Positions 16,347-27,100 of a DNA stretch of 64,000 bases are shown here, piece by piece. The first letter of the stretch is position 1, and every line of letters begins with the position of its first letter. Both the position numbers and the translations under genes were made by a program. The stretch is from Asanoa siamensis (GTDB lineage: Bacteria > Actinomycetota > Actinomycetes > Mycobacteriales > Micromonosporaceae), in assembly GCF_016862555.1 (NCBI RefSeq), contig NZ_BONE01000004.1, positions 1 to 64,000 of the forward strand, written 5' to 3'. Under the pieces are notes generated by a model, which had not been told where the DNA came from, did no database searches, and saw only the letters and a list, made by a program, of their open reading frames with translations.

Positions 16347-17693
16347 TCAGTTCAGCCGTTGTGCCCGGGTCAGCCGCCACATCGCGCCGGCCAGGCCGAG
16401 CAGCAGGTGCATCGTGAACAGGTAGGTCGAGAAGAACAGCGCGTCGAAGGTGAACGCCGATACCGCCATCACGCCGATCGCGACCGCGAGCACCGCCGCC
16501 AGGTCGCGGTCGCTGTCGGTCTTGGCGAACCGGCGGACGCGGGCGGCCACCACGATGCCGACGAGGAAGAGCACTGCCAGGCCGGCCACGCCGATGATGC
16601 CGGTGGTCACCATCGTGCCCAGCCACTGGTTGTCGAGCAGTTGGTACATCTCGGGCAGCCAGGTGCCGAAGCCGCGCCCGAACCACGGTCGTTCCCTGAT
16701 GAACGGCGCGACGTAGTCGTAGTCCTCGAGCCGGCCCTGCACGCTCGGGTCGCTGGAGCCGGCGAACAGCAGCGAGCGCAGCGCGCCGAGCAGGCCGGGC
16801 TTGCCGACCTGGATGATCGCGGTCAGGAAGACGCCGACCACCAGCACGTTGAACGTCGTGCGCAGCGGCCAGACGAGGATCAGCAGCAGGATGGCGGCGG
16901 CCAGCGCGAGCACGCCCGTGCGGGACAGCGAGATCGGGATGACGCCGGCGACGATCATCGCGATGCCGGCGAAGATCTGGCGATCCCGGCGGGTGGCCGC
17001 GAACCGGGCATAGTGGATCGCCACCACCAGCGCGACGACCATCAGCACGCTGAACTCGATGTAGTGGCCGGCCGTGCCGGCCACCCGGACCAGGCCTCCG
17101 CCGCCGCGGTCGTCGAAGCCGACCAGGTCGCGCTGGAACTGCAGCACCGGCGGCAGCTTGAGGTAGCCGGTGAAGTCCTGGCGGAACGCGAACTGGGTGA
17201 ACGCGAACAGCGCCATCACCGCGGAGCCGTAACAGAGCCAGCGCAGCACCGTGTCGATCCGCTCGCGGGTCAGCACGCCGTCACAGGCGGCGAGCAGGAT
17301 GCCGCCGGCGGCGAACGCCATCAGCACGGTCCGGTCGGCCTGGTTGGCCTCGAGCGGGTCGAGGCCGCGGGCCTGGCCGGCGATGTAGGAGGTGCCGATC
17401 GTCACGAAGTAGAACGCCAGCGCCCAGCGCATCGGCTGCTGGCCGCGGGTGACCAGGGACGGGTGCAGCCGGGTGAGCATCCACCAGACGAACAGGAGCA
17501 GCCCCGCCATCACGCCGGGGCGGCCCAGCGTGGTCAGCGGCGGGAAGATCAGCCGGGCGGGCAGCAGGTACATCGCGAAGATGGTGAAGCTCACCCAGGC
17601 TGTCGCGTCCCGGAAGTCGATGACGCTGGGTGTCACGCCGTCGTAGACGGTCGCCGTTCTCCGCGCTGATAGATAGGTCTGCACTACGGCCAC
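16347..17693 (-). CDS. O-antigen ligase/polymerase-like membrane protein (Wzy/WaaL)
   Basis: 448 residues from GTG 17693, about 10-12 hydrophobic segments. The Wzy_C signature region lies in the large extracytoplasmic loop near the C-terminus: ERPWFGRGFGTWLPEMY, then an acceptor-proximal DNQWLGTMVTTGIIG. Such proteins polymerise or ligate lipid-linked repeat units on the outer face of the membrane. In a Gram-positive-type envelope, polymerisation is more likely than transfer to lipid A. The start overlaps the stop of the Wzz-like gene by 1 base. Together they suggest a Wzx/Wzy-type pathway, although no flippase lies in this cluster; one is at 52.4-53.9 kb. Confidence 0.88.
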   Translation of the reverse strand: MAVVQTYLSARRTATVYDGVTPSVIDFRDATAWVSFTIFAMYLLPARLIFPPLTTLGRPGVMAGLLLFVWWMLTRLHPSLVTRGQQPMRWALAFYFVTIGTSYIAGQARGLDPLEANQADRTVLMAFAAGGILLAACDGVLTRERIDTVLRWLCYGSAVMALFAFTQFAFRQDFTGYLKLPPVLQFQRDLVGFDDRGGGGLVRVAGTAGHYIEFSVLMVVALVVAIHYARFAATRRDRQIFAGIAMIVAGVIPISLSRTGVLALAAAILLLILVWPLRTTFNVLVVGVFLTAIIQVGKPGLLGALRSLLFAGSSDPSVQGRLEDYDYVAPFIRERPWFGRGFGTWLPEMYQLLDNQWLGTMVTTGIIGVAGLAVLFLVGIVVAARVRRFAKTDSDRDLAAVLAVAIGVMAVSAFTFDALFFSTYLFTMHLLLGLAGAMWRLTRAQRLN

Positions 17694-18637
17694 TACTGCT
17701 GGTCGTCGTCAGGCCTGGGCGTCCGCACCGCGGTGAGCAGGATGGTGTCGTCGGTCTCGGGGGCCCGCACGAAGTCGGCCGACACCTGCTGCGGGCTGCC
17801 GCTCGCGGCGTGCCCGTTGGCGGTGACCGGTGTGCTGTTGATCCGGATGATCTGGGTCGCGTCGGCGGGCTCGTCGGCCTCGACGTCGGCGTCGCGCCCG
17901 GCGACCGGACGGTTGACCGGCCCGACCTGCTTGGCCAGCGGCGGCTGCGGGCGGCGCTGCTCGACCGCGGCGGAGCCGGCGGTGGCGTTGCCCCGGATGC
18001 CGGCGCGCGCGTTGACCTGCTTGGTCAGGCGGCGCCGGGCGATCGCGTCGTAGGCCACCACCGCGGCCGCCATCAGCAGCAGGCCGACGGCGAGCACGAC
18101 GATCTGGGCGCGCAGCACGTTGGACCGCGAGGGCGTGACGTTGAGGCCCGGGTCGAGCACCTGGGTGCTGATCTCCTCGCCCGCCTTGGGCTTGTATTCG
18201 GCCTGGCGCGCCTTGACCTCGTCGCTGATCAGCTTGGTGACCGCCTCGACGGTGGCGAGCGCCTTGGCGCTGGTCTCGCTCGAGATCTCCACGGACATGA
18301 TCGAGCTGCGGGTGACCAGCGTGATCTCGTAGGCGGAGTCGCCGCCCGCCGCGACGACCTTCTGCCGGGCCTCGCCGGACGACGCCGCGATCTGGACCGC
18401 CTGGGCCATCTGGGTCTCGCCGATCCGCAGCCACGGGTTGCCGGGCGCCGGCGTGGCGCCGTTGGCCGGCGTGCTCACCGAGGTGGTCGGCGGGACGAGG
18501 ATCACGGTGGCCGTGGTCTTGTATTCGGGCTGGATCGAGCTGCCCAGGGCGACCGCGGCCGCCAGCGTCAGGATGACGACCGGGACCGCGACGTACCACC
18601 GCCGGACGACGAGCTTGAGGAGGTCAAGGAGGTCCAT
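17693..18637 (-). CDS. Wzz-like chain-length determinant protein
   Basis: 314 residues. Wzz/polysaccharide co-polymerase layout: short cytoplasmic start, first membrane helix at about 14-33, an extracytoplasmic domain with coiled-coil character at about 120-150, and a second helix at about 177-198. Just before it stands a Pro-containing LDPGLNVTPSRSN, the usual PCP signature position. A 110-residue cytoplasmic tail follows, Ala/Pro/Gln-rich and probably disordered. No Walker motifs are present, so it is not fused to a tyrosine kinase. It sets polymer length with the polymerase downstream. It ends with TAG overlapping the next start by 1 base. Confidence 0.88.
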   Translation of the reverse strand: MDLLDLLKLVVRRWYVAVPVVILTLAAAVALGSSIQPEYKTTATVILVPPTTSVSTPANGATPAPGNPWLRIGETQMAQAVQIAASSGEARQKVVAAGGDSAYEITLVTRSSIMSVEISSETSAKALATVEAVTKLISDEVKARQAEYKPKAGEEISTQVLDPGLNVTPSRSNVLRAQIVVLAVGLLLMAAAVVAYDAIARRRLTKQVNARAGIRGNATAGSAAVEQRRPQPPLAKQVGPVNRPVAGRDADVEADEPADATQIIRINSTPVTANGHAASGSPQQVSADFVRAPETDDTILLTAVRTPRPDDDQQ

Positions 18638-18688
18638 GAAAAGGCCCTTTGATCGGATGCGGCGGGAAAAGAAGGGGGCGTCGGGTCG

Positions 18689-19966
18689 TCAGTTGACCGT
18701 CTGGTTGGTATCACGAGGGCTCGCCGGTCGGTTGCCTCCCCCCACCGGTGAACCTGATTTGTAGCCTTTTCGCGTCTCGACCAGCAACCGGTCCCACAGT
18801 CGGATGTACGACTTGGCCTGGTGGTCCCAGGCCAGCTCGTCGACGAACCGCTGCCGGGCGACGCGGCTCATCGTCGCGCGGGCCGCGCCGTCGCTGAGCA
18901 ACAGGTCCAGCGCCTTGGCGAGCTCGTCGGGTGTGCCGGTCGGCACGTAGAGCGCGGCGCCCTCGGCGGTGCGCCGGGTCTCCAGCAGGTCGACGGCGAC
19001 GACCGGGAGACCGCGGGCCACGTATTCGACGGTCTTCGCCATCGTCGACAGCTCGGCCATCTTCGTCGGCGGGTCGGGCTGGATCGCGACGGTGGCCGTG
19101 TTGAGCAGCGCGTCGACCTCGTCGGCCTCGAGCCAGCCGCGGAACTCGACCACGTCGTCGAGGTTGCGGGCACGGGCGAGCGCGCGCAGCTCGGGCAGGC
19201 TGTCGCCGTCGCCGGCGACGACCATCTTCCAGTCGGCGCTGCCGCGCAGGCCGATCAGCCGCTCGGCGGCCAGCACCGCCGCGTCGACGTGGTCCTGCGG
19301 GTTGATGACGCCGAGGTAGACGATCTGGTGCCGGCCGGTGTGCGGCAGGTTGCCGTCGAAGGCGACCTCGGCGATCGTCGGGCCGTTGCGCACCACGACC
19401 ACCTTGCCGGGGTCGAGCCCGCCGCGGGTGATGGCCAGGTCGCGGTAGGACTCGTTGGTCGAGACCACGGCGGTGGCCCAGCGCCACGACATCTTCTCGA
19501 ACCACTTGAGGATGGCCAGCACCCGTGGGTCGGGGGTGTCCGTCTTGCACTCGTAGAGCTCGGGGCTCAGGTCGTGGTGGTCGAACACGAACGGCCGGCC
19601 GAGCGCGCGCATCAGCACCGCCAGCACCCAGAAGACGTCGGGCGGGTTGCACGCCTGCACCGCGTCGACGCGGGTGCGCAGCATGAGGCCCAGCAGCCGG
19701 AACGTCACGGCGAGCAACGACCAGGCGAACTCGAAGGCGAACGACAGGACGCCGGAACCGGCCAGTGGCTGCGGGAACGACCGGATGTCGGTCGCCCGGC
19801 TGCCCGGCAGGCGGGTCAGGCCGGCGGAACCCCGCGGGCAGATCACCGTGACCCGGTAGCCGGCTTCTTCCAGCGCCAGGCACTCGCGGATGACCCGCCG
19901 ATCACGCTCGACCGGGAGGTTCACCACGACGATGACCACGTGCCCCCGCGATTTGGTCATCTCCAC
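18689..19966 (-). CDS. Family 4 glycosyltransferase (polysaccharide cluster I)
   Basis: 425 residues from ATG 19966; a second ATG lies six bases on. GT-B fold: N-terminal acceptor domain with NLPVERDRRVIRE and FDHHDLSPE, C-terminal donor domain with VYLGVINPQD, VVAGDGD, and the retaining-GT4 region EYVARGLPVVAVDLLETRR at about 328-346. The usual ExxxxxxxE pair appears displaced. It probably adds an early sugar of the polysaccharide repeat in the cytoplasm. It heads the reverse-strand cluster and has a TCCCTTAAGGGA palindrome about 30 bases upstream. An RBS, AGGTGGAG, lies directly before the ATG. Confidence 0.9.
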   Translation of the reverse strand: MEMTKSRGHVVIVVVNLPVERDRRVIRECLALEEAGYRVTVICPRGSAGLTRLPGSRATDIRSFPQPLAGSGVLSFAFEFAWSLLAVTFRLLGLMLRTRVDAVQACNPPDVFWVLAVLMRALGRPFVFDHHDLSPELYECKTDTPDPRVLAILKWFEKMSWRWATAVVSTNESYRDLAITRGGLDPGKVVVVRNGPTIAEVAFDGNLPHTGRHQIVYLGVINPQDHVDAAVLAAERLIGLRGSADWKMVVAGDGDSLPELRALARARNLDDVVEFRGWLEADEVDALLNTATVAIQPDPPTKMAELSTMAKTVEYVARGLPVVAVDLLETRRTAEGAALYVPTGTPDELAKALDLLLSDGAARATMSRVARQRFVDELAWDHQAKSYIRLWDRLLVETRKGYKSGSPVGGGNRPASPRDTNQTVN

Positions 19967-20308
19967 CTCTGGATACTGTGGACAGATTGTGTGTTCCCTT
20001 AAGGGAGACTTAACACAGGCGACGATGCTCTATCCGAGCCACGCGTGGCAAGGGTGACCGGAGCGCCGCTAGTGTCGACTTCACTACATGGGCGTGGCTG
20101 ATCGGTCGATTGCTCGTCGGAGTCTCGGACCATACTTGCTGGCGGGTCGGTCGGCTAAATCCCGGAAGTGCCACCAGATGGTGGTGGTCCGCCGGATTTG
20201 CTGGGAATGGCCCGTCAGGAATCAGACATCACCTCCACTTGATCCAGTCGCTAGCCTGTGCGCCTGCGCACCGGATGCGTACATGTGAATCTTTGGGGGA
20301 GGTGGCGC
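19967..20308. other. 342-bp divergent intergenic region
   Basis: Lies between the GT4 gene (reverse) and the first sugar dehydrogenase gene (forward). It holds a perfect 12-base palindrome at 19995-20006, a weak 5-base inverted repeat TAGTG/CACTA at 20070-20086, a candidate forward -10 TAGCCT at 20252-20257, and the GGGGGAGGTGG ribosome-binding site just before the ATG at 20309. Its lower G+C compared with the genes fits a promoter region. I see no tRNA, riboswitch or credible small gene; short open frames here lack a ribosome-binding site. Confidence 0.6.
19995..20006. promoter_or_regulatory. Perfect 12-bp palindrome, candidate operator for polysaccharide cluster I
   Basis: TCCCTTAAGGGA, fully self-complementary with no spacer, 29 bases upstream of the glycosyltransferase start at 19966. 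The position, near the expected promoter of the reverse-strand cluster, suggests a dimeric repressor or activator site. Confidence 0.4.
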
Positions 20309-23300
20309 ATGACGCGCCCACGACGTCCGCTGCGCGCCCTGTTGGCCGCGGCGCTGGTCGCCGGAGGGCTCGGCGCGCTGGGCCCGGCCAACCCGGCCGA
20401 GGCGACCACGCTGCCGAGCGGCTTCCAGGAACAGATCGTGTTCAGCGGGCTGAGCCAGCCCACGAACATCGAGTTCGCCCCCGACGGCCGGATCTTCGTC
20501 GCCGAGAAGGGCGGCCGGGTGAAGGTCTACGACAACCTGGCCGACCCGACCCCGACGGTGTTCGCGGACCTGTCCACCAACGTCTTCAACGTCTGGGACC
20601 GCGGCCTGCTCGGCCTCGCGCTGCCGCCCGACTTCCCGGCGAACCCCTTCGTTTACGTGCTCTACACCTACGACGCACCGCCCGGCCAGACGGCGCCCTA
20701 CTGGAACGACAACTGCGGCGACGCCAACAACGGCCAGTGCGTGGTGCAGGGCCGGCTGTCCCGGCTGCAGGCCGCCGGCAACGTGATGACCGGCAGCGAG
20801 CAGGTGCTCATCACCGACTGGTGCCAGCAGTTCCCCAGCCACTCGATCGGCGACCTCAAGTTCGGCGCCGACGGCATGCTCTACGTGAGCAGCGGCGACG
20901 GCGCGAGCTTCAGCGCCACCGACTACGGCCAGCTCGGCAACCCGCGCAACCCGTGCGCCGACCCGCCGTCCGGCGTCGGCGGCACGATGAACCCGCCGAC
21001 GGCCGAGGGCGGCGCGCTGCGTTCGCAGGACGTGCGCTCGACCGGCGACCCGACCGGCCTCGACGGCACGGTGCTGCGGCTCAACCCGGCCACCGGCGCG
21101 GCCGCGGCCGGCAACCCGCTGTCGGGCTCGGCCGACGCCAACGCCCGCCGGATCGTCGCGAACGGCCTGCGCAACCCGTTCCGGCTGACGATGCGGCCCG
21201 GCACCAACGAGGTGTGGGCGGGGGATGTCGGCTGGAACGTCTGGGAAGAGGTCAACCGCGTGACCAACCCGACCGCGGGCGTCACCAACTTCGGCTGGCC
21301 GTGCTTCGAGGGCAACGGCCGGATGGGCTCCTACGACGGCGCCAACCTCAACCTGTGCGAGTCGCTCTACACCGCGGGCGGGCACACCCAGCCCTACTAC
21401 ACCTACAACCACACCGGCGCGGTCGTGCCGGGTGAGAACTGCGGCAACGGCGGCGACGCCACCAGCGGCCTGGCGTTCTACCCGGCCGGTGGCGGCAACT
21501 ACCCGGCGGCGTACGCGGGCGGGCTGTTCTTCGCCGACTACTCCCGCAACTGCATCTGGGCGATGAAGGCGTCCGGCGGCCTGCCGTCGGCCGCCAACAT
21601 CGAGGCGTTCGGGCAGGCCGCGGCCGGCCCCGTCGACCTGGCCATCGGGCCCGGCGACGAGCTCTACTACGTCGACCTCGGCGGCACGGTCCGGCGGATC
21701 CGCTACTTCCCGGGCAACCAGCCGCCGGCGGCAACGTTCAGCGCCACGCCGGTCGCGGGCCAGCCGCTGCGGGTCGACTTCGACGCGAGCGCCTCGACCG
21801 ACGCCGACCCGGCCGACCAGGGCCGGCTCACCTACGCGTGGGACTTCACCGACAACGGTTCCACCGACGCGACCGGCGTGACGGCGAGCTTCACCTACCC
21901 GGCCGCGGGCAGCTACACGGCGAAGCTCACGGTGACCGACACGCTCGGCGCGACCGACACGCACCTCGTGACGATCCAGCCGGGCCGCACGGCGCCGGTC
22001 GCCGCGATCGACACCCCGGCCGCGGGCACCACCTGGAAGGTCGGCGACACGCTGACCTTCACCGGGCACGCCACCGACGCCGAGCAGGGCACGCTGCCGG
22101 CCGGCGGGCTGTCCTGGCGGCTGCGGATGCACCACTGCGAGAGCGTCGGCAACTGCCACGTGCACGAGGTGCAGCAGTGGTCGGGCGTCGCGGGCGGTTC
22201 GTTCGTCGCGCCGGACCACGACTATCCGTCCTATCTGGAGCTGGAGCTGACCGCGACGGACGCCGACGGGTTGAGCCACACCACCTCCCGGCAGCTCGAC
22301 CCGAAGACCGTCGACCTGACGTTCCGCAGCAACCCGTCCGGGCTGTCGCTCAACGCGGGCGCGTTCACCGGCACGACGCCGTTCACGCGGACCGTCATCC
22401 AGGGCTCGACCAACACGGTCAGCGCCCCGTCGCCGCAGAGCTCCGGCGGCAGCACCTACACGTTCGCCACCTGGTCCGACGGCGGCGCGAACAGCCACGT
22501 CATCACCGCGCCGACCGCCGCCACCAGCTACACGGCGACGTTCACCGGCACGAGCGGCTGCGTCGACAGCTTCGGCTACACCTGCTCCACGCAGACCGGC
22601 CAGCCGTTCGTCGCGGCCGACGGCGCGACGCTGCCGTTGACCGGTGACGACGCGCTGACCCAGGTGTCGCTGCCGTTCCCGTTCCGGCTGTACGGCCAGG
22701 AATACGGCAACGCCTGGGTGTCCACCAACGGCTTCGTGTCGTTCGCGGATCCGGGCCAGGCCGGGCTGATCGCGGTCAACAGCCCGCTGCCCAACGCCAG
22801 CACCCCCAACGCCGCGCTCTACCCGTTCTGGGACGACCTGGTGCAGCGGGCCGACTCGACGGTGCGCACCGGCGTGACCGGCACGGCGCCCAACCGGAAG
22901 TTCGTCGTGGAGTGGCGCAACAGCGGCTACTACGGCTCCGCCTCGGGGCGCATCCGGTTCTCCGCGGTGCTCGGCGAGGACGGCACGGTCACCTACCACT
23001 ACGGCGATCTGTCCACGAACGACCGTGAGGAGGGCAACTCCGCCACGGTCGGCATCGAGGACGGCTCGGGCACCGTCGGTCTGACCCACTCGTTCGACCA
23101 GCCGGTGCTGCGCGACGGCACGACGGTGACGTTCACGCCGCCGGGCGGCAACCCGCCGCCGACCTCGGGCACCATCTCGGGTGTCGTGAGTGCCAACGGC
23201 GCGCCGCTGGCCGGCGCGACGCTGACGCTGTCGCCCTCCGGGCGCACGGCGACCAGCGCGGCCGACGGTTCCTACCAGTTCACCGCGGTGCCGCCGGGCG

Positions 23301-23986
23301 CCTACACCGTTTCCGGCACCGCGCCGGGCGGCTTCACCGGCTCCGCGCCGGTCACGGTGACGGCGGGCGGCACCCACACCACCAACCTGACGCTGACCGG
23401 GCCGCCGCCGGGCGAGGGCGACTACACGAAGACGACGGCGCAACGGGCGTACGTGTCGACCGCGGACGGCACGGCGTTGCCGCTCGCCGGCGACGACGCG
23501 TACACCCAGGTCTCGTTGCCCTTCGGTTTCGAGTTCTACGGGCAGCAGCAGAGCACCGCGTGGGTGTCGACCAACGGCGTGCTGTCGTTCGTCAACCCCA
23601 ACGGCGCGACCCCGGAGAACACGGCGATCCCGGCCGCCGCGCTGCCCAACGCGGCGCTCTATCCCTTCTGGGACGACCTCGTGCAGCGGACGGGCAGCGT
23701 CATCCGCACGAAGGTGGTCGGCTCCGCGCCCAACCGGCAGTTCGTCGTCGACTGGTTCAACACCGGGCTCTACGGCTCGTCGTCGGCGCGGATGTCGGTT
23801 CAGGTCGTACTCGCCGAGAATGGTGAGATCAGCTTCAATTACGCTGACCTCGCGGCGTCGGGTCGGGAACGCGGTGACTCGGCCACGGTCGGCATCGAGG
23901 ACGCGGCCGGCGTCAACGCCGTGCAGCACTCGCACAACCAGGGCGTGCTCACCAACGGCACAGCGGTCGTGTTCACGCCCAACTGA
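20309..23986 (+). CDS. Secreted PQQ-type sugar dehydrogenase with PKD and beta-sandwich domains (paralogue 1)
   Basis: 1,225 residues from ATG, with GGGGGAGG upstream. Domains in order: signal peptide 1-32; six-bladed GSDH-type propeller about 35-465, with the family's catalytic-type His178 in HSIGDLKFGADG; PKD about 470-557; a Cys/His-containing region CESVGNCHVHEV inside a fibronectin-like domain about 558-665; a further sandwich to 750; a beta-sandwich about 751-947; carboxypeptidase-regulatory-like domain about 951-1031; a second copy of the beta-sandwich 1038-1225. It probably oxidises sugars outside the cell or has become a glycan-binding surface protein. No LPxTG or membrane anchor is seen. 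A tandem paralogue follows. Confidence 0.88.
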   Translation: MTRPRRPLRALLAAALVAGGLGALGPANPAEATTLPSGFQEQIVFSGLSQPTNIEFAPDGRIFVAEKGGRVKVYDNLADPTPTVFADLSTNVFNVWDRGLLGLALPPDFPANPFVYVLYTYDAPPGQTAPYWNDNCGDANNGQCVVQGRLSRLQAAGNVMTGSEQVLITDWCQQFPSHSIGDLKFGADGMLYVSSGDGASFSATDYGQLGNPRNPCADPPSGVGGTMNPPTAEGGALRSQDVRSTGDPTGLDGTVLRLNPATGAAAAGNPLSGSADANARRIVANGLRNPFRLTMRPGTNEVWAGDVGWNVWEEVNRVTNPTAGVTNFGWPCFEGNGRMGSYDGANLNLCESLYTAGGHTQPYYTYNHTGAVVPGENCGNGGDATSGLAFYPAGGGNYPAAYAGGLFFADYSRNCIWAMKASGGLPSAANIEAFGQAAAGPVDLAIGPGDELYYVDLGGTVRRIRYFPGNQPPAATFSATPVAGQPLRVDFDASASTDADPADQGRLTYAWDFTDNGSTDATGVTASFTYPAAGSYTAKLTVTDTLGATDTHLVTIQPGRTAPVAAIDTPAAGTTWKVGDTLTFTGHATDAEQGTLPAGGLSWRLRMHHCESVGNCHVHEVQQWSGVAGGSFVAPDHDYPSYLELELTATDADGLSHTTSRQLDPKTVDLTFRSNPSGLSLNAGAFTGTTPFTRTVIQGSTNTVSAPSPQSSGGSTYTFATWSDGGANSHVITAPTAATSYTATFTGTSGCVDSFGYTCSTQTGQPFVAADGATLPLTGDDALTQVSLPFPFRLYGQEYGNAWVSTNGFVSFADPGQAGLIAVNSPLPNASTPNAALYPFWDDLVQRADSTVRTGVTGTAPNRKFVVEWRNSGYYGSASGRIRFSAVLGEDGTVTYHYGDLSTNDREEGNSATVGIEDGSGTVGLTHSFDQPVLRDGTTVTFTPPGGNPPPTSGTISGVVSANGAPLAGATLTLSPSGRTATSAADGSYQFTAVPPGAYTVSGTAPGGFTGSAPVTVTAGGTHTTNLTLTGPPPGEGDYTKTTAQRAYVSTADGTALPLAGDDAYTQVSLPFGFEFYGQQQSTAWVSTNGVLSFVNPNGATPENTAIPAAALPNAALYPFWDDLVQRTGSVIRTKVVGSAPNRQFVVDWFNTGLYGSSSARMSVQVVLAENGEISFNYADLAASGRERGDSATVGIEDAAGVNAVQHSHNQGVLTNGTAVVFTPN

Positions 23987-23999
23987 CGTCCCCGTGACC

Positions 24000-24030
24000 A
24001 ACCGGACGGTCGGATTCGGACCGTCCGGTT
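24000..24030 (+). terminator. Hairpin between the two sugar dehydrogenase genes
   Basis: Arms AACCGGACGGTC (24000-24011) and GACCGTCCGGTT (24019-24030) pair perfectly over 12 bases with a 7-base loop. It lies 14 bases after the stop at 23986. There is no T-tract, as is common in actinobacteria. It probably separates transcription of the two paralogues. Confidence 0.7.
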
Positions 24031-24119
24031 AACGGGACAGGTCGCGTAGCTGACGATCCGCTGTCGTCCGTGGCGTGAGCATGTGTTGTCATCGTCCGCG
24101 TCGCGGGATGGAGCAGAGC

Positions 24120-27100
24120 GTGTCGTTGAGCGTGCGGCGGTTCCTCGCCGGCTTGCTGGCGTCGGTGTTGGGCGCACCCCTGACCGTGGGTGTGCTCGCC
24201 GCGCCCGCCGCCGCGGGCCCGCCACCCACCGGGTTCACGGAGCGGGTCGTGATGAGCGGCCTGTCGAACCCGACCAAGCTGGTGTTCGCGCCCGACGGCC
24301 GGATCCTGGTGGCGCAGAAGAACGGCGTCGTCAAGATCTTCGACGACCTCTCCGACACCACGCCGACGGTCCTCGCCGACCTGAGCGACGAGGTGTTCAC
24401 CTACGGCGACATGGGCCTGCTCGGCCTCGCCGTGCCGCCGAACTTCCCGGCGTCGCCGTACGTCTACGTCAGCTACACCTACGACGGCCCGATCGGCGGC
24501 AGCGCGCCCACCTACGACGACCGCTGCGCCAACCTCGGTGACTGCGTCGTGAGCAACCGGGTGTCCCGGCTGCGGGTGGCCGGTGACGTGATGACCGGCA
24601 ACGAGCAGGTGCTGCTGCACGACTGGTGCGTCCAGTACGAGACGCACGCGATCGGCAACATCGGCTTCGGCCCCGACGGCGCGCTCTACGTCAGCGGTGG
24701 CGACGGCGCCTCGCCGGCCTTCCCCGACTACGGCCAGCGCGGCACCGTGACCAACGCGTGCGGCGACCCGGGCGCCCCGGTCGGCGGCACGATGACCCCG
24801 CCGACCGCCGAGGGCGGCGCGCTGCGCTCGCAGGACGTCCGCACGCCGGGCGACCCGACGGGCCTGAACGGCACGTTCATCCGGGTCGACCCCGCCACCG
24901 GCGCCGCGCTGCCGGACAACCCGATGGCCGGCAGCTCCGACCCGAACACCCGCCGGATCCTGGCGTACGGCCTGCGCAACCCCTATCGCTGGGCCTTCCG
25001 GCCGGGCACCTCCGAGGTCTGGTTCGGCGACGTCGGCTGGCGCAACTGGGAAGAGATCGACCGCCTGGCCAACCCGCTCGACGGTCCCGTGGAGAACTTC
25101 GGCTGGCCCTGCTACGAGGGCAACGAGGACCAGAACGGCTACAACGCGCCCAATCTCTCGCTCTGCGAGAACCTCTACTCGCAGGGCCAGAACGCGGTCG
25201 TCTGGCCGCAGTACACCTACCACCACGCCGCGCAGGTCGCGTCCGGAGACGGTTGCCCGACCGGCGGTTCGTCGCCCAGCGCGCTGGCCTTCTACCCGGC
25301 CAGCGGCGGCAACTACCCGGCGACGTACCGCGGCGCACTGTTCTTCGGTGACTACGCGCGGCAGTGCGTCTGGGCGATGCTGCCGGGTGCCGGCGGGGTG
25401 CCCGACGCCGCCAACATCGTGCCGTTCACCTCGACCGCGGCCACCCCGGTCGACCTCGAGATCGGCCCCGACCAGCGGCTCTACTACGTCGACCACAACG
25501 GTGGCACGATCCGCCGGTTCGACTACAACACCGGCAACCAGCCGCCCACCGCGGCCGTCACCGCGACGCCCACGGCCGGCAACGCCCCGCTCGCCGTCAG
25601 CTTCGACGCCGCGGGCACGACCGACCCGGACCCGGGCGAGGTGCTGTCCTACCAGTGGGACTTCACCAACAACGGCTCGTGGGACGCCTCCGGCGTGACC
25701 GCCTCCTACACGTACGGCGCGACAGGCGTCTACACGGCCCGGCTGCGGGTGACCGACCTCGGCGGACTCGCGTCGGAAAAGACGGTGCAGATCCTGGTCG
25801 GCACCGGCGCGCCGACCGCGGTCATCGACACCCCGGCCAGCAACCCGAGCTTCAAGGTGGGTGACGCGGTCTCGTTCACGGGCCACGCCACCGACCCGCA
25901 GCAGGGCACCCTGCCGGCCTCGGCGCTGCACTGGCAGCTCCTGATGCAGCACTGCTACCCCGACGGCAGTTGCCACACCCACAACGTGCAGGAGTGGGAC
26001 GGCGTGGCCGGCGGCACGTTCAACGCGCCCGACCACGAGTTCCCGTCCTATCTGGAGCTCAAGCTCACCGCGACCGACAGCGGCGGCCTCAGCCACACGG
26101 TCACGCGGCGGCTCGACCCGCGGCACGTCGACCTGACGTTCCAGAGCAACCCGCCCGGCCTGCAGCTCAGCGTCAACGGGGTGCTGGTGACCACGCCGGC
26201 CACCCACACCGTGCTGGCCGGCTCGACCAACTCGATCAGCGCGCCGACCCCGCAGTCCGGGTACGCGTTCGACCGCTGGTCCGACAACGGCGCCGCCACG
26301 CACGTGGTCGTCGCGCCCGACAACCCGACCACCTACACCGCGACCTACGAGTCGACCGGTGGCGGCGGTGGCGGTGCCTACGAGGTCTCCGACTCGACCG
26401 GCCAGCCGTTCGTGGGCGCCGCCGCGACCACGCTGCCGCTCTCCGGCGACGACGTGAAGCAGCAGGTCTCCCTGCCGTTCGCGTTCCCGTTCTACGGCGT
26501 CGCGCAGAACAGCGTCTGGGTGACCAGCAACGGCTTCCTGTCGTTCGCCGACCCGGGCTGGACCGGCCTGATCGCCGAGAACACCGCGCTGCCCAACGGC
26601 ACCGCGCCCAACGCGGGCATCTACCCGTTCTGGGACGACCTGGTGCTCCGGGCCGACTCGGCGATCCGCACCGAGACGCTCGGTTCCGCGCCGAACCGCC
26701 GGTTCGTGGTCGAGTGGGAGAACATCGGCCACTACGGCTCCAACTCGGCGCGGCTGTCGATCAGCGCGGTGCTCCACGAGTCCGGCCGCATCGACTTCAA
26801 CTACGACCTGCTGAACTCGGCCCGCGAGTACGGCAACTCGGCCACCGTCGGTGTCGAGGACCCGGCCGGCGCGGCCGCGACGACCTACTCGTTCAACCAG
26901 GCCAACCTGGCCAACGGCAAGCGGATCACGTTCACGCCGGCCGGTGAGGGCCCCGAGGAACCGCCGGCGCCGACCACCGGCACCGTGCGGGGCACGGTGA
27001 CCAACGCGGGCACCGGGGCGCCGATCGTGGGCGCGAGCGTGACGCTGGCGCCCGGCGGAGGCTCGACCGTGACCGCGAGCGGTGGGGGCTACCAGTTCGG

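Noticed and set aside
20070-20086. TAGTG/CACTA inverted repeat as an operator
   Set aside because: Five-base arms are expected by chance in a region of this length; mentioned only in the intergenic entry.
20222-24001. A 1,259-codon open frame on the reverse strand across the first sugar dehydrogenase
   Set aside because: It is the mirror of a well-supported gene. The product is a low-complexity Arg/Gly/Val-rich string with no domain, and such long antisense frames are normal at this G+C.
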